A model generated the notes under the pieces. The model did not search any database. It had not been told where the DNA came from and saw only the letters and a list, made by a program, of their open reading frames with translations. Positions 7,816 through 15,728 of a DNA stretch of 35,384 nucleotides are shown piece after piece (the first letter of the stretch is position 1; the number at the start of each line of letters is the position of its first letter). The position numbers and the translations under genes are program-made. Source of the DNA: Eisenbergiella tayi (GTDB taxonomy: Bacteria > Bacillota > Clostridia > Lachnospirales > Lachnospiraceae); assembly GCF_001881565.1 (NCBI RefSeq), contig NZ_MPDJ01000018.1, forward strand, positions 19,367 through 54,750, read 5' to 3'.

Positions 7816-9270
7816 ATGGATTCTATCTGGAGAAAAATGAACCATAACCCGGAAAAGCTGGCTTTTTCCGGGCATATACAAACAGAAGCGGCGGTGATAG
7901 GCGGCGGGATGGCGGGCATCCTGACCGCCTTTTTCCTACAGGAAGCCGGGATAAAGACCATACTTTTGGAGGCCGGGCATATCGGAGAGGGACAGACGGG
8001 AAATACCACGGCCAAGATTACAGCCCAGCATGGGCTGATCTTTGACGGCCTGATATCAAGCCTGGGCATGGAGCGGGCGGAGCTGTATGCGAAAGCCAAT
8101 CAGACAGCCATAGAGGAATACAGGCAGCTTGTGGAGAGGATGGGGATCAGCTGTGACTGGCAGGATACGTTTTCCTGTGTTTACAGCACACGGGATCGGG
8201 AGGTTCTGGAAAAGGAGGCGCAGGCGGCGGTGAAGCTCGGCCTTCCTGCGGAATTTGTTACCGAAACCGAACTGCCTTTTCCTGTGGAAGGCGGAGTCCG
8301 GGTAAATGGCTGCGCCTGTTTTTCTCCGTTGGATTTTCTTTATAAAATTGCGGAAAAACTGACCATTTATGAGAATTCGGAAGTGAAGAAAGTGGAAGAA
8401 AAAGTGATCACAACGGCCGGAGGGGAAGTGACGGCAGAGCACATCATATTCGCGGGCCACTTTCCGTTTTTGAATAAGCCCGGGTATTATTTTGCCAGGA
8501 TGCATCAGGAAAGAAGCTATTGTCTGGCACTCTCCGGCGCGGGGAGTATGAAGGGGATGTATTATGGGGTGGAAGAGGAAGGCTGTTCCTTCCGGGGATT
8601 ATCCCATAAAGGGCAGGAGCTCGTTCTGCTTGGCGGCTGCAATCACCGGACAGGCGGCAATGACGGAGGCAGATACGACAGGCTGCGGGAGGACGCCCGC
8701 CGGTTCTGGCCGGAATGCAGGGAGGAAGCGGCCTGGTCGGCCCAGGACTGCATGACGCTGGACGGCATTCCTTATATCGGACGTTTTTCTACGCAGACGC
8801 CGGAATGGTATGTGGCGACGGGATTCGGCAAATGGGGCATGAGCCATTCCATGGTATCCGCCCGGCTGCTCACGGATTTGATTACCGGAAAGGAAAATCC
8901 ATATGTAAATCTGTTCACGCCTTCCCGGCTTGGCTGGAACGGAGCCGTAAATCTTGCGAAACAGGCAGGCTGTTCCCTGAAAGGATATGTGGGCAGGAAA
9001 AAGGTAACGGCAGGTGAATATCTGGAGGATTTGGAACCGGGAGAGGGACATCTGGTGGAATACGGAAAAGGAAAGATCGGTGCATACCGGGATGAGGAAG
9101 GGGCGCTTCACCTGGTTACGGCAAGATGCCCTCATCTGGGCTGTGAGCTTACCTGGAATCCGGATGAGAAAAGCTGGGACTGCCCCTGCCATGGTTCCCG
9201 GTTCGACTATGAAGGCCGGGTGCTGGACGGCCCGGCCCAGGAAGGAATCGGTCTGGTGTGGGAGTCCTGA
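7816..9270 (+). CDS. FAD-dependent oxidoreductase fused to a C-terminal Rieske [2Fe-2S] domain
   Basis: This 484-residue soluble redox enzyme resembles Bacillus YhfW in architecture. The Rossmann dinucleotide site is IGGGMAG at residues 28-34, followed by a DAO-type FAD fold to about residue 370. The last ~90 residues are a Rieske domain with both ligand pairs intact: C438-P-H440 and C456-P-C-H459, the latter followed by GSRF. Electrons probably pass between FAD and the iron-sulfur centre; the substrate is unknown (amine- or proline-like substrates are typical of DAO folds). GAGGT precedes the ATG at 7816. A 9-bp hairpin (7848-7856 with 7864-7872) lies in its first codons. It forms a loose gene run with the MFS and esterase genes. 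Confidence 0.9.
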   Translation: MDSIWRKMNHNPEKLAFSGHIQTEAAVIGGGMAGILTAFFLQEAGIKTILLEAGHIGEGQTGNTTAKITAQHGLIFDGLISSLGMERAELYAKANQTAIEEYRQLVERMGISCDWQDTFSCVYSTRDREVLEKEAQAAVKLGLPAEFVTETELPFPVEGGVRVNGCACFSPLDFLYKIAEKLTIYENSEVKKVEEKVITTAGGEVTAEHIIFAGHFPFLNKPGYYFARMHQERSYCLALSGAGSMKGMYYGVEEEGCSFRGLSHKGQELVLLGGCNHRTGGNDGGRYDRLREDARRFWPECREEAAWSAQDCMTLDGIPYIGRFSTQTPEWYVATGFGKWGMSHSMVSARLLTDLITGKENPYVNLFTPSRLGWNGAVNLAKQAGCSLKGYVGRKKVTAGEYLEDLEPGEGHLVEYGKGKIGAYRDEEGALHLVTARCPHLGCELTWNPDEKSWDCPCHGSRFDYEGRVLDGPAQEGIGLVWES

Positions 9271-9345
9271 CAGGACGGCCGGTACAAAACAACGGCAGGA
9301 GCGGCAGGGCAAAAGAGCGGCCGGATGAACCGCTGTGAATTCTTC

Positions 9346-9374
9346 TGTTCACGGAAAGAAAGTATTGCTATAAT
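9346..9374 (+). promoter_or_regulatory. Candidate promoter of the esterase gene
   Basis: An extended -10 box TGCTATAAT ends at 9374, 34 bases before the ATG. The region where a -35 box should lie (TGTTCA, 9346-9351) is a poor match, as is usual with an extended -10. Confidence 0.5.
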
Positions 9375-9408
9375 AACAGGAGAATAAATATGTGGGAGGA
9401 AGGAACAG

Positions 9409-10968
9409 ATGGAACAGATAAAAACAGGCATTTTATTTCAGGATGGCTGTGTCCTGCAGCGGGATAAGGAAATTCCGGTCTGGGGAGAGGGACCTGAAGG
9501 CGCGGAGGTTACGGTTGTCCTGGAGGAAAGCCGGGCGGTCAGCCGGGTGAAGGATGGAAAGTGGAAATGCGTGCTCCCGCCGAAGAAAGCGGCCCGCGGG
9601 CTTACCATGACGGTCACCTGCGGCGGTGAGACTATAAAGATTCAGGACATTTCAGTCGGGGAGGTATGGATTGCCGGCGGCCAGTCCAATATGGAATATT
9701 TCCTCTGCTATGACGCTGACTGGGAAACTATGAAAACAGCGGAAAGCAATCCGGAAATCCATATGTTCAATGTTCCCCGGCTGGCGTATCCCGGACATGA
9801 AAAAGACGTTTCTGAATGCGGTTACTGGTTCAGGGAAGGGGATAAGGCCTGGCCCTATTTTTCCACGCCCGGTTATTCCTTTGCCAGAAGCATTCAGCCG
9901 ATACTGAAGGTCCCGGTGGGCATTATCGGCTGTAACTGGGGCGGTACCAGCGCCTCCACCTGGATGAAGGAGGAATGTCTTCAGGAGGCTCCCCTGGATA
10001 TTTATCTGGAAGAATATAAAGCCGCTATCGAGGGAAAGGATCCGGAAGCGCTGAAAAAAGCTTCCGTGGAGGCTTTTGCTTTGGAGGATTCCAAAGAACA
10101 TAGGGAAGAATGGGCGAAGGTTATGTATGGCTTCAGCCTGAAGGAACAGAAGGAGTGGCAGGAAAACCAGGAAGAAGCGCCGGAGAATCCCATGGGCCCC
10201 TATAATGTGGGACGGCCCGGCGGGCTGTACCATCAGATGCTTGAGACAATCATTCCCTGCGGGGCGCGGGGTGTTCTCTGGTATCAGGGAGAATCGGATG
10301 AAGGACATGCGGATATATACGACAGGCTTTTCGAGGCCATGATAGGCTGCTGGAGGGAAAGCTTCTGTCAGGAGCTTCCGTTTTTGTTTGTCCAGCTGGC
10401 TCCCTACGGTACCTGGCTGGGAGGGACGGGAGAAAAGTATCCGGAATTAAGGCGCAGGCAGGAAATGGTGAGCCGGAGGGTTCCCGGCGCCTATATGACC
10501 TCTGTCATGGATCTGGGAATGTATGAGGACATCCATCCAAAACATAAGAAGGAAGTGGGTGAGCGCCTTGCCCTGCTGGCGAGAGGAAAAGTCTATAAGG
10601 AGGAGCTTCTGTGCGAACCTCCTGCACTTTTGGGAGCGGAAAGAAAGGGAAAGAAAATAATCCTTCATTTTGCCCATGCCGGAGTCGGACTGTGGAGAAA
10701 GGAAAAAACGCCGGAGGCGGAACCGGAAGCAGAACTTCCCTCCCCATTGACAGGCCCCCGGGAAATGAAGGACGGCTTTCTGGTGCTTCAGGGAGAAAAA
10801 CCGCTGGAAATCGGGGAAGTGCGCCTGTGGGGAAGCGAAGTGATACTGCATGTGCCATCCCTGTCCGAAGAAAAATGTGCGGTTTCCTTTGCACAGGTTC
10901 CCTATGTCAGGGTGCGTATTTATAATTCTGCGGATCTGCCCATGAAGCCTTTTTACTGTGAACTGTAA
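9409..10968 (+). CDS. Sialate O-acetylesterase-like SGNH hydrolase
   Basis: This 519-residue enzyme has an N-terminal beta-sandwich (about residues 1-80) and then a SGNH esterase fold. The catalytic block GQSNMEY has Ser93 as nucleophile; the oxyanion and support motifs are GCNWGGTSAS and LWYQGESD; the acid/base pair is D374-I-H376. This set matches the sialate O-acetylesterase / acetylxylan-esterase-like family that removes O-acetyl groups from sialic acid or plant glycans. No signal peptide is seen, so it probably acts in the cytoplasm on imported sugars, which fits the nearby transporters. A GGAGGAAGG ribosome site lies before ATG 9409. The precise substrate is uncertain. Confidence 0.88.
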   Translation: MEQIKTGILFQDGCVLQRDKEIPVWGEGPEGAEVTVVLEESRAVSRVKDGKWKCVLPPKKAARGLTMTVTCGGETIKIQDISVGEVWIAGGQSNMEYFLCYDADWETMKTAESNPEIHMFNVPRLAYPGHEKDVSECGYWFREGDKAWPYFSTPGYSFARSIQPILKVPVGIIGCNWGGTSASTWMKEECLQEAPLDIYLEEYKAAIEGKDPEALKKASVEAFALEDSKEHREEWAKVMYGFSLKEQKEWQENQEEAPENPMGPYNVGRPGGLYHQMLETIIPCGARGVLWYQGESDEGHADIYDRLFEAMIGCWRESFCQELPFLFVQLAPYGTWLGGTGEKYPELRRRQEMVSRRVPGAYMTSVMDLGMYEDIHPKHKKEVGERLALLARGKVYKEELLCEPPALLGAERKGKKIILHFAHAGVGLWRKEKTPEAEPEAELPSPLTGPREMKDGFLVLQGEKPLEIGEVRLWGSEVILHVPSLSEEKCAVSFAQVPYVRVRIYNSADLPMKPFYCEL

Positions 10969-11070
10969 AAAGGGAAAACGGCCGGGACTTATGTGCTTAC
11001 AGACTCACCTGCATAAAAAATCACAGATCAGGGAATCCTGATCGGCAGGACGTATTATGCGGAGGTGTCT

Positions 11071-11961
11071 ATGTACAGAAAAGGGTTTTTTAAAGGCTGG
11101 TATTACAAGCAGGAAAAAGGCGGCCAGGCGGTTGCTTTTATTCCTGCTGTTCATTTATCAGGGGATGGTAAGGGGACGGCTTCCATTCAGGTCATTACCG
11201 AAGATAATGCCTGGAATTTTGATTTTCCCCTGGATACGGTGCGTCTGTCCGACAAGAAGGATACGATTCAGATTGAAAACAATTATTTTTCTCCAAAAGG
11301 CTTCCGTGTGAACCTTATCGGAAAAAAAGACGGCAAACCGGTTAAAATTGAGGGCAGGATTGCCTTTGGAAACATTGCCCCATTAAAGGGGGATATCATG
11401 GGCCCCTTCCGTTTTATCCCTTTTCTGCAGTGCAGACATGGCGTGGTGAGCATGAGTCATAAGACGAAAGGCAGCATTCAGATCAATGGAGACAGTATCA
11501 ATTTCCATGGCGGCAGAGGCTATGCGGAAAAGGACTGCGGGTGCTCCTTCCCCTCTTATTATTTCTGGAGCCAGTGCGGCTGGTATGACAGGCAGGAATG
11601 CAGCGTTATGGTTTCCGTGGCGGATATCCCTCTGGCAGGATGCCATTTCCCGGGCTGTATCGCTTTCGTCTATTTCGGCGGAAAGGAATACCGTCTGGCA
11701 ACGTACCTCGGAGTGAAAATACTCCGGTTCGGGGAACGGGAGGTTTTGCTCAAACAGGGAAATATGCTTTTATATCTCCGCGTGCAGGGGCATGGCGGGC
11801 AGAAGCTGAAAGCGCCGGAAAAAGGCAGTATGGACAGGCTTGTAAAAGAAAATCTGGTCTGTAAGGTCTGGTGCCGCTTCTGGAAAAACGGTAAATTGCT
11901 GTTTGATCATGTGGGAGCGGGAAGCGCTGAATTTATCACCGGAAGCAGTATGGAGACGTAG
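11071..11961 (+). CDS. Tocopherol cyclase family-like protein
   Basis: This 296-residue protein recalls the tocopherol-cyclase-like family (PF14249): an N-terminal FFKGWYYKQ block, the AFIPAVH block, and a later GYAEKDCG...FPSYYFWSQC block. In plants and cyanobacteria the family closes the chromanol ring of vitamin E. In anaerobic Firmicutes a tocopherol role is implausible, and the lipocalin-like barrel more likely binds or modifies another hydrophobic or glycan ligand. GGAGG at 11061-11065 sets the start at ATG 11071; an upstream GTG at 11065 lies within the ribosome site. It follows the esterase gene. An 18-base dyad, GATCAGG-GAAT-CCTGATC (11026-11043), lies between them. Confidence 0.8.
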   Translation: MYRKGFFKGWYYKQEKGGQAVAFIPAVHLSGDGKGTASIQVITEDNAWNFDFPLDTVRLSDKKDTIQIENNYFSPKGFRVNLIGKKDGKPVKIEGRIAFGNIAPLKGDIMGPFRFIPFLQCRHGVVSMSHKTKGSIQINGDSINFHGGRGYAEKDCGCSFPSYYFWSQCGWYDRQECSVMVSVADIPLAGCHFPGCIAFVYFGGKEYRLATYLGVKILRFGEREVLLKQGNMLLYLRVQGHGGQKLKAPEKGSMDRLVKENLVCKVWCRFWKNGKLLFDHVGAGSAEFITGSSMET

Positions 11962-11982
11962 CTGAAAAAGAGCGGGAAAATA

Positions 11983-12012
11983 TTGGACGAAACAAAAAGA
12001 GAAAGCTATAAT
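11983..12012 (+). promoter_or_regulatory. Candidate promoter of the DUF523 gene
   Basis: A perfect TATAAT (12007-12012) lies 18 bases after TTGGAC (11983-11988) and 36 bases before the ATG. The -35 box is poor, so support rests mainly on the -10 box. Confidence 0.45.
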
Positions 12013-12048
12013 AGAGGAAAAGGCCGGAATCCAAAGGAGAAAAGAACT

Positions 12049-12483
12049 ATGAATATTCTTGTCAGCGCCTGTCTGCTGGGAGTAAGCTGCCGGTATGACG
12101 GAACAGGCTGCCTGCTTCCTGAACTGGAGGAACTGAAGAAAAAACATCATTTGATACCGGTCTGTCCGGAAGTGTACGGAGGGCTGACCACTCCCCGGCC
12201 TCCGGCAGAAATCCGGGATGGCTGGGTGGTGAATCGGGAAGGGGAGGACGTTACTCTCCAATATGAAAAGGGCGCCCGGGAAGTGCTTAAGCTGGCCCGT
12301 TTTTTTGACTGCAAAGCGGCTGTCCTCAAAGAACGCAGTCCTGCCTGCGGTCATGGCAGGATACATAACGGCAGGTTTGACGGCGGAATGACTGAGGGAA
12401 ACGGTATTCTTGCACGGCTGTTGATAGAAGAAGGAATCGCTGTGCTGGGAGAAACGGAAACAGAGAAAATAAAAGAATTATAA
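12049..12483 (+). CDS. DUF523 protein, TudS-like thiouracil desulfidase family
   Basis: This 144-residue cytoplasmic protein has the hallmark blocks of DUF523: SACLLGVSCRYDG at residues 6-18, CPEVYGGL..PRPP at 39-52 and LKERSPACG at 93-101. The cysteines C8, C39 and C100, one from each block, are the likely [4Fe-4S] ligands; members characterised as TudS remove sulfur from 2-thiouracil. The ATG at 12049, with AAAGGAGA before it, is chosen because the protein family starts at this methionine; the longer open frame from 11983 runs through the promoter. It appears to be monocistronic. Its actual substrate here is not known. Confidence 0.85.
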   Translation: MNILVSACLLGVSCRYDGTGCLLPELEELKKKHHLIPVCPEVYGGLTTPRPPAEIRDGWVVNREGEDVTLQYEKGAREVLKLARFFDCKAAVLKERSPACGHGRIHNGRFDGGMTEGNGILARLLIEEGIAVLGETETEKIKEL

Positions 12484-12493
12484 TATAATAATT

Positions 12494-12524
12494 AAGGGGA
12501 AAAGCATCTCTGCCTTCCCCCCTT
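12494..12524. terminator. Weak terminator hairpin between convergent genes
   Basis: AAGGGG (12494-12499) pairs with CCCCTT (12518-12523), with partial inner pairing, between the DUF523 gene and the convergent zinc-ribbon gene. Both flanks are AT-rich, so it could serve both directions. Confidence 0.5.
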
Positions 12525-12548
12525 GTTTGACTATAATTATATTACAAA

Positions 12549-12947
12549 TTAATCTGCATCTATTACATCTACTTCAGTGATTCTGAATGTGGCTAACATA
12601 TGTACACCCATATCCTGTACTAAGGAATACTTTCTTCGTGGTTCTACAGTTCCTTCTGTGTTATTTGCCCAACCGCCAAGATCAATGTTTATACTTGTGG
12701 GACCATCTACACTAAAACTGGCATTTTCCCCATGTTTGCCTTCCCACAATATCTTGCCGGTTTTATCTTGTACGACAGCTCTGCGGGAAGAAAACAAACC
12801 CACAAGGCCTTCAACAATATTGTTAGGCATTTTAATTCTGACAATACCGGTGGTTGATACTTCTTCTAATGGACAGCCGCAGTTAATACAAACTTTAGCT
12901 TTGTCACTGATTTCTTTACCACATTCAGGACATTTAATTAAAGCCAT
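12549..12947 (-). CDS. Zinc-ribbon protein with C-terminal beta-rich domain
   Basis: This is a 132-residue protein. A treble-clef zinc ribbon occupies residues 6-25 (C6-x2-C9 and C20-x2-C23). After a short linker comes a ~100-residue domain with alternating beta strands (IVRIKMPNNIVEGLVG, VVQDKTGKILWEG, SINIDLGGW) that I do not recognise by name. There are no membrane segments or signal peptide, so it should be cytoplasmic. An excellent GAGGAGG ribosome site precedes the ATG at 12947. It stands alone on the minus strand between unrelated genes. Function unknown. Confidence 0.8.
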   Translation of the reverse strand: MALIKCPECGKEISDKAKVCINCGCPLEEVSTTGIVRIKMPNNIVEGLVGLFSSRRAVVQDKTGKILWEGKHGENASFSVDGPTSINIDLGGWANNTEGTVEPRRKYSLVQDMGVHMLATFRITEVDVIDAD

Positions 12948-13177
12948 TTTAAATTCCTCCTCATAAGAATTTATTTTATCATAGGAAATATATCATATTA
13001 CAACCATTTTCAGGCTATAATTATTTTACTACATATAGGAGATTATTTCTACTTGAATTTTATGACATAATTGCGAAAGAGAATGTAAAATTATATGGAA
13101 AGCAGGTGAAAAAATGAGGCTTTGCATTGCAGCAGCCGGAATAGCACAGATAATATTCAATTACAGGAGGATTAAAA

Positions 13178-13825
13178 ATGACTATTCCGGCAAAGAAAAT
13201 ATATCCGCGTACCATGGATAAACAGACCGTGTACCTGGATGCAGTGGTAACAGACCCTGCAATAGAGATAGGCGCATATACGATGTACAATGATTTCGTT
13301 AATGACCCTGTCGATTTTGAAAAGAATAACGTACTTTATCACTATCCGATTAATAAAGACCGCCTAATCATCGGCAGGTTCTGCTCCATTGCCTGCGGGG
13401 CAAAGTTCATTTTTACAAGTGCCAACCATACCATGACATCTCTGTCAACCTATCCTTTTCCTCTGTTTTTTGAGGAGTGGGATTTACCCATATCGGAGGT
13501 TGCAAAAGCGTGGGATAATAAGGGTGATATTGTAATAGGCAATGATGTCTGGATAGGTTATGAGGCGGTCATACTTTCCGGTGTCCGCATAGGGGACGGG
13601 GCGATCATCGGAACGAGAGCCGTCGTTACCAAAGATGTGGAGCCTTACACGATTGTGGGAGGCATTCCGGCGAAACCAATCCGTAAAAGGTATGATCAGG
13701 ATACCATAGAACTGCTGGAGGCCATGCGGTGGTGGGATCTGCCGCAGGAACAGCTCAGGCGGCTTCTGCCTGTTATCAGAAATGGGGATGTGAAGGAACT
13801 GGCTGAGGCCTTTGGAAAATTGTAA
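13178..13825 (+). CDS. CatB/Vat-like O-acetyltransferase (hexapeptide repeat)
   Basis: This 215-residue left-handed beta-helix enzyme transfers acetyl from acetyl-CoA to a hydroxyl. Features are the catalytic His in SANHTMTSLSTYPF, the substrate loop before it, the hexapeptide run IVIGNDVWIGYEAVILSGVRIGDGAIIG, and the C-terminal GIPAKPIRKRY followed by a helical tail. Length and order match the Vat / CatB xenobiotic acetyltransferase group. Some members inactivate streptogramin A or chloramphenicol, but many chromosomal homologues are not resistance genes, so I make no resistance claim. ACAGGAGG lies before ATG 13178. It precedes a MerR/TipAS drug-sensor gene with its own promoter, and a terminator separates them. 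Confidence 0.88.
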   Translation: MTIPAKKIYPRTMDKQTVYLDAVVTDPAIEIGAYTMYNDFVNDPVDFEKNNVLYHYPINKDRLIIGRFCSIACGAKFIFTSANHTMTSLSTYPFPLFFEEWDLPISEVAKAWDNKGDIVIGNDVWIGYEAVILSGVRIGDGAIIGTRAVVTKDVEPYTIVGGIPAKPIRKRYDQDTIELLEAMRWWDLPQEQLRRLLPVIRNGDVKELAEAFGKL

Positions 13826-13843
13826 GAGACGGTAAGCAGTACA

Positions 13844-13885
13844 GAGAGCTTTTTCAGCAGGTTTAGCTGTGAAAGCTCTCTTTTT
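13844..13885 (+). terminator. Terminator after the acetyltransferase gene
   Basis: GAGAGCTTTTTCAGC (13844-13858) pairs almost fully with GCTGTGAAAGCTCTC (13866-13880), followed by five T. Confidence 0.85.
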
Positions 13886-13959
13886 CTCCATGGACGGAAG
13901 GAAATAAAGCTTCTCTGAAATTTTTTCTATGAAAATATTTTAGCCTCCTGCAAAAAAAC

Positions 13960-13990
13960 TTGACTTTGACGCAGCGTCATAGTTTACACT
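13960..13990 (+). promoter_or_regulatory. MerR-type promoter with 19-bp spacer and central dyad
   Basis: TTGACT (13960-13965) and TACACT (13985-13990) are separated by exactly 19 bases, the over-long spacing that MerR-family activators correct by DNA distortion. The spacer holds the perfect dyad GACGC-A-GCGTC (13969-13979), extended by flanking T/A matches. It lies 53 bases before the merR-type gene, so autoregulation is expected. Confidence 0.8.
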
Positions 13991-14042
13991 ACACTTATTC
14001 CATACAAGCCGGCTATGAGAATAAAGAAGGAAGGAAAAAGGA

Positions 14043-14795
14043 ATGCAGATAAAAATTAATGAAGCGGCCAAACTGACAGGGGTTACCGTACGTACCCTTC
14101 ACTATTACGATCAGATCGGTCTGCTGCGTCCGGAGACGGTGACGGATACCGGATACCGTTTATACGGGGAAAAAGATTTGGAACGCCTTTCCCAGATCCT
14201 TTTCTTCCGGGAGCTGGATTTTACCCTGGCACAGATTAAGGATATGCTGGATTCCCCTTCCTTTGACCGGAAGGAGGCGCTGCGGGCGCAGCATGAACTT
14301 CTGACAAAGAAAAAAGAACGCCTGGAACGCCTTATTGATCTGACAAAACGAAGAATGGAGGGAAATGCAGAAATGAGTTTCCGGGAATTTAATAAAGAAG
14401 AAATTGAACGCTGCAAAGAAAAATACGCACAGGAGGCCGAAGAACGCTGGGGAGGAACACAGGCCTATAAAGAAAGCAAAAAGCGGACCGACAGCTATGG
14501 CTCGGCTGAATGGGAGGAACTGACACAAAAAGGAAATTCCATCATGCAGGCTTTTGCAGACTGCCGCGGCCTGTCCCCGGAATCAGGGGAGGTGCAGGAA
14601 CTTGCCGCCAGATGGCAGGCTTATATCAGCAGCAGCTATTACGACTGTACAGATGAGATCCTGGAAGGCCTTGGCCTGATGTACACCTCAGATGAACGGT
14701 TCCGACAGAATATCGACCGCTTCGGCGAAGGCACGGCGGAGCTGATGTCTCAGGGAATCGCCTGCTATGTCCGCAATAAAAAGGACAGGAAGTAA
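14043..14795 (+). CDS. MerR family regulator with TipAS-type ligand domain
   Basis: This is a 250-residue multidrug-sensing activator of the TipAL/Mta type. The winged helix-turn-helix lies at residues 1-70 (AAKLTGVTVRTLHYYDQIGLLRP, GYRLYGEKDL), the dimer coiled coil at about 75-110, and the TipAS drug-binding domain at about 115-245 (motifs AEERWGGTQAYKES, FADCRGLSPES and YDCTDEILEGLGLMY). TipAS domains bind thiopeptides and other hydrophobic drugs. An AAGGAAGG...AAAGG ribosome site precedes ATG 14043. Its own promoter has MerR geometry. The following terminator suggests it is transcribed alone, so its other targets, perhaps the Vat-like neighbour, remain to be shown. Confidence 0.92.
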   Translation: MQIKINEAAKLTGVTVRTLHYYDQIGLLRPETVTDTGYRLYGEKDLERLSQILFFRELDFTLAQIKDMLDSPSFDRKEALRAQHELLTKKKERLERLIDLTKRRMEGNAEMSFREFNKEEIERCKEKYAQEAEERWGGTQAYKESKKRTDSYGSAEWEELTQKGNSIMQAFADCRGLSPESGEVQELAARWQAYISSSYYDCTDEILEGLGLMYTSDERFRQNIDRFGEGTAELMSQGIACYVRNKKDRK

Positions 14796-14841
14796 CCAAC
14801 CCGCATATCCATTTGAGAGCAGCTGTCATAATTCCATCAAA

Positions 14842-14874
14842 AAGTCCGCAGGATATTTTCTATCCCGCGGACTT
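14842..14874 (+). terminator. Hairpin terminator after the MerR gene
   Basis: AAGTCCGC (14842-14849) pairs with GCGGACTT (14867-14874), with a further GGATA/TATCC inner stem. The 3' flank GTGTTATT is only moderately T-rich. Confidence 0.7.
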
Positions 14875-14908
14875 GTGTTATTCTGGGATAAGAAAGCGAG
14901 GGAATGAA

Positions 14909-15682
14909 ATGAAAATAGATATGGAAAAGCTGATTCAGCTTGTTATGGAAACACAGTATTTTTTTACCAATGAAGAGGCGGCGTCTCAGGTAACGGTGAA
15001 GGGAGTTTCAGATTACGTCACACAGGTGGATTACCAGGTACAGGAATTCCTGAAAGAAAGACTGCGGGAGGAATGGCCGGACTTCCAGTTTATGGGAGAG
15101 GAAAAGGATAACAGCGACATTGATTTTGACGGAACATTCTGGATCCTGGATCCGGTGGACGGCACCACAAACCTGATTCACGATTTCAGGAACAGTGCGG
15201 TATCCCTTGGACTCTGCGACAAAGGAGAAATGATCTGCGGAGTGGTTTACCAGCCGTTTTCCGGCGAGGTTTTCCACGCTGTCAGAGGGGAAGGGGCCTG
15301 TCTGAACCAAAAGCCCATTCATGTCAGCTCCGCCGCATCGATGGCGGAAAGCCTCATCTCCATCGGGACAACACCTTATGAGCATGAATATGCGGATCGG
15401 AATTTTGAAATCTTCAAAAAGGTATTCCTGGACTGCCAGGATATCCGCCGCATAGGTTCCGCTGCCATAGAACTTTGTTTTGTAGCCTGCGGCCGTCTGG
15501 AAGCTTTTTTTGAAATGAATTTAAAACCCTGGGATTATGCCGCAGGACTGCTTATCATCGAGGAAGCGGGCGGTTCGGTGACTGATTTTGAAGGCAGGAG
15601 ACCGCAGCCCTGGAAAAGAGGAAACATCGTTGGAAGTAATGGATGTCTGGGACAGATTCTGGTAGAACAATATATAAATTAA
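14909..15682 (+). CDS. Inositol monophosphatase family phosphatase (SuhB-like)
   Basis: This 257-residue Mg-dependent phosphatase is of the IMPase/FIG fold. Both family signatures are intact: GEE followed by WILDPVDGTTNLIHDF, supplying the metal-binding Asp, Ile and Asp, and the C-terminal WDYAAGLLIIEEAGG. The length equals that of the usual SuhB family. GAGGG six bases before ATG 14909 fixes the start; the frame is open upstream to 14813 but runs through the preceding terminator. Likely substrates are myo-inositol 1-phosphate or another sugar phosphate; 3'-phosphoadenosine nucleotides are possible. It precedes the LRR protein gene by 46 bases. Confidence 0.9.
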   Translation: MKIDMEKLIQLVMETQYFFTNEEAASQVTVKGVSDYVTQVDYQVQEFLKERLREEWPDFQFMGEEKDNSDIDFDGTFWILDPVDGTTNLIHDFRNSAVSLGLCDKGEMICGVVYQPFSGEVFHAVRGEGACLNQKPIHVSSAASMAESLISIGTTPYEHEYADRNFEIFKKVFLDCQDIRRIGSAAIELCFVACGRLEAFFEMNLKPWDYAAGLLIIEEAGGSVTDFEGRRPQPWKRGNIVGSNGCLGQILVEQYIN

Positions 15683-15728
15683 TGCTACAATAATTATATA
15701 AACTGCCGAACAGAAGGGAGGTCCTGAT

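Noticed and set aside
13114..13221. 35-codon frame overlapping the start of the acetyltransferase gene
   Set aside because: Poor ribosome site, and it runs through the strong ribosome site and start of the real gene in another frame.
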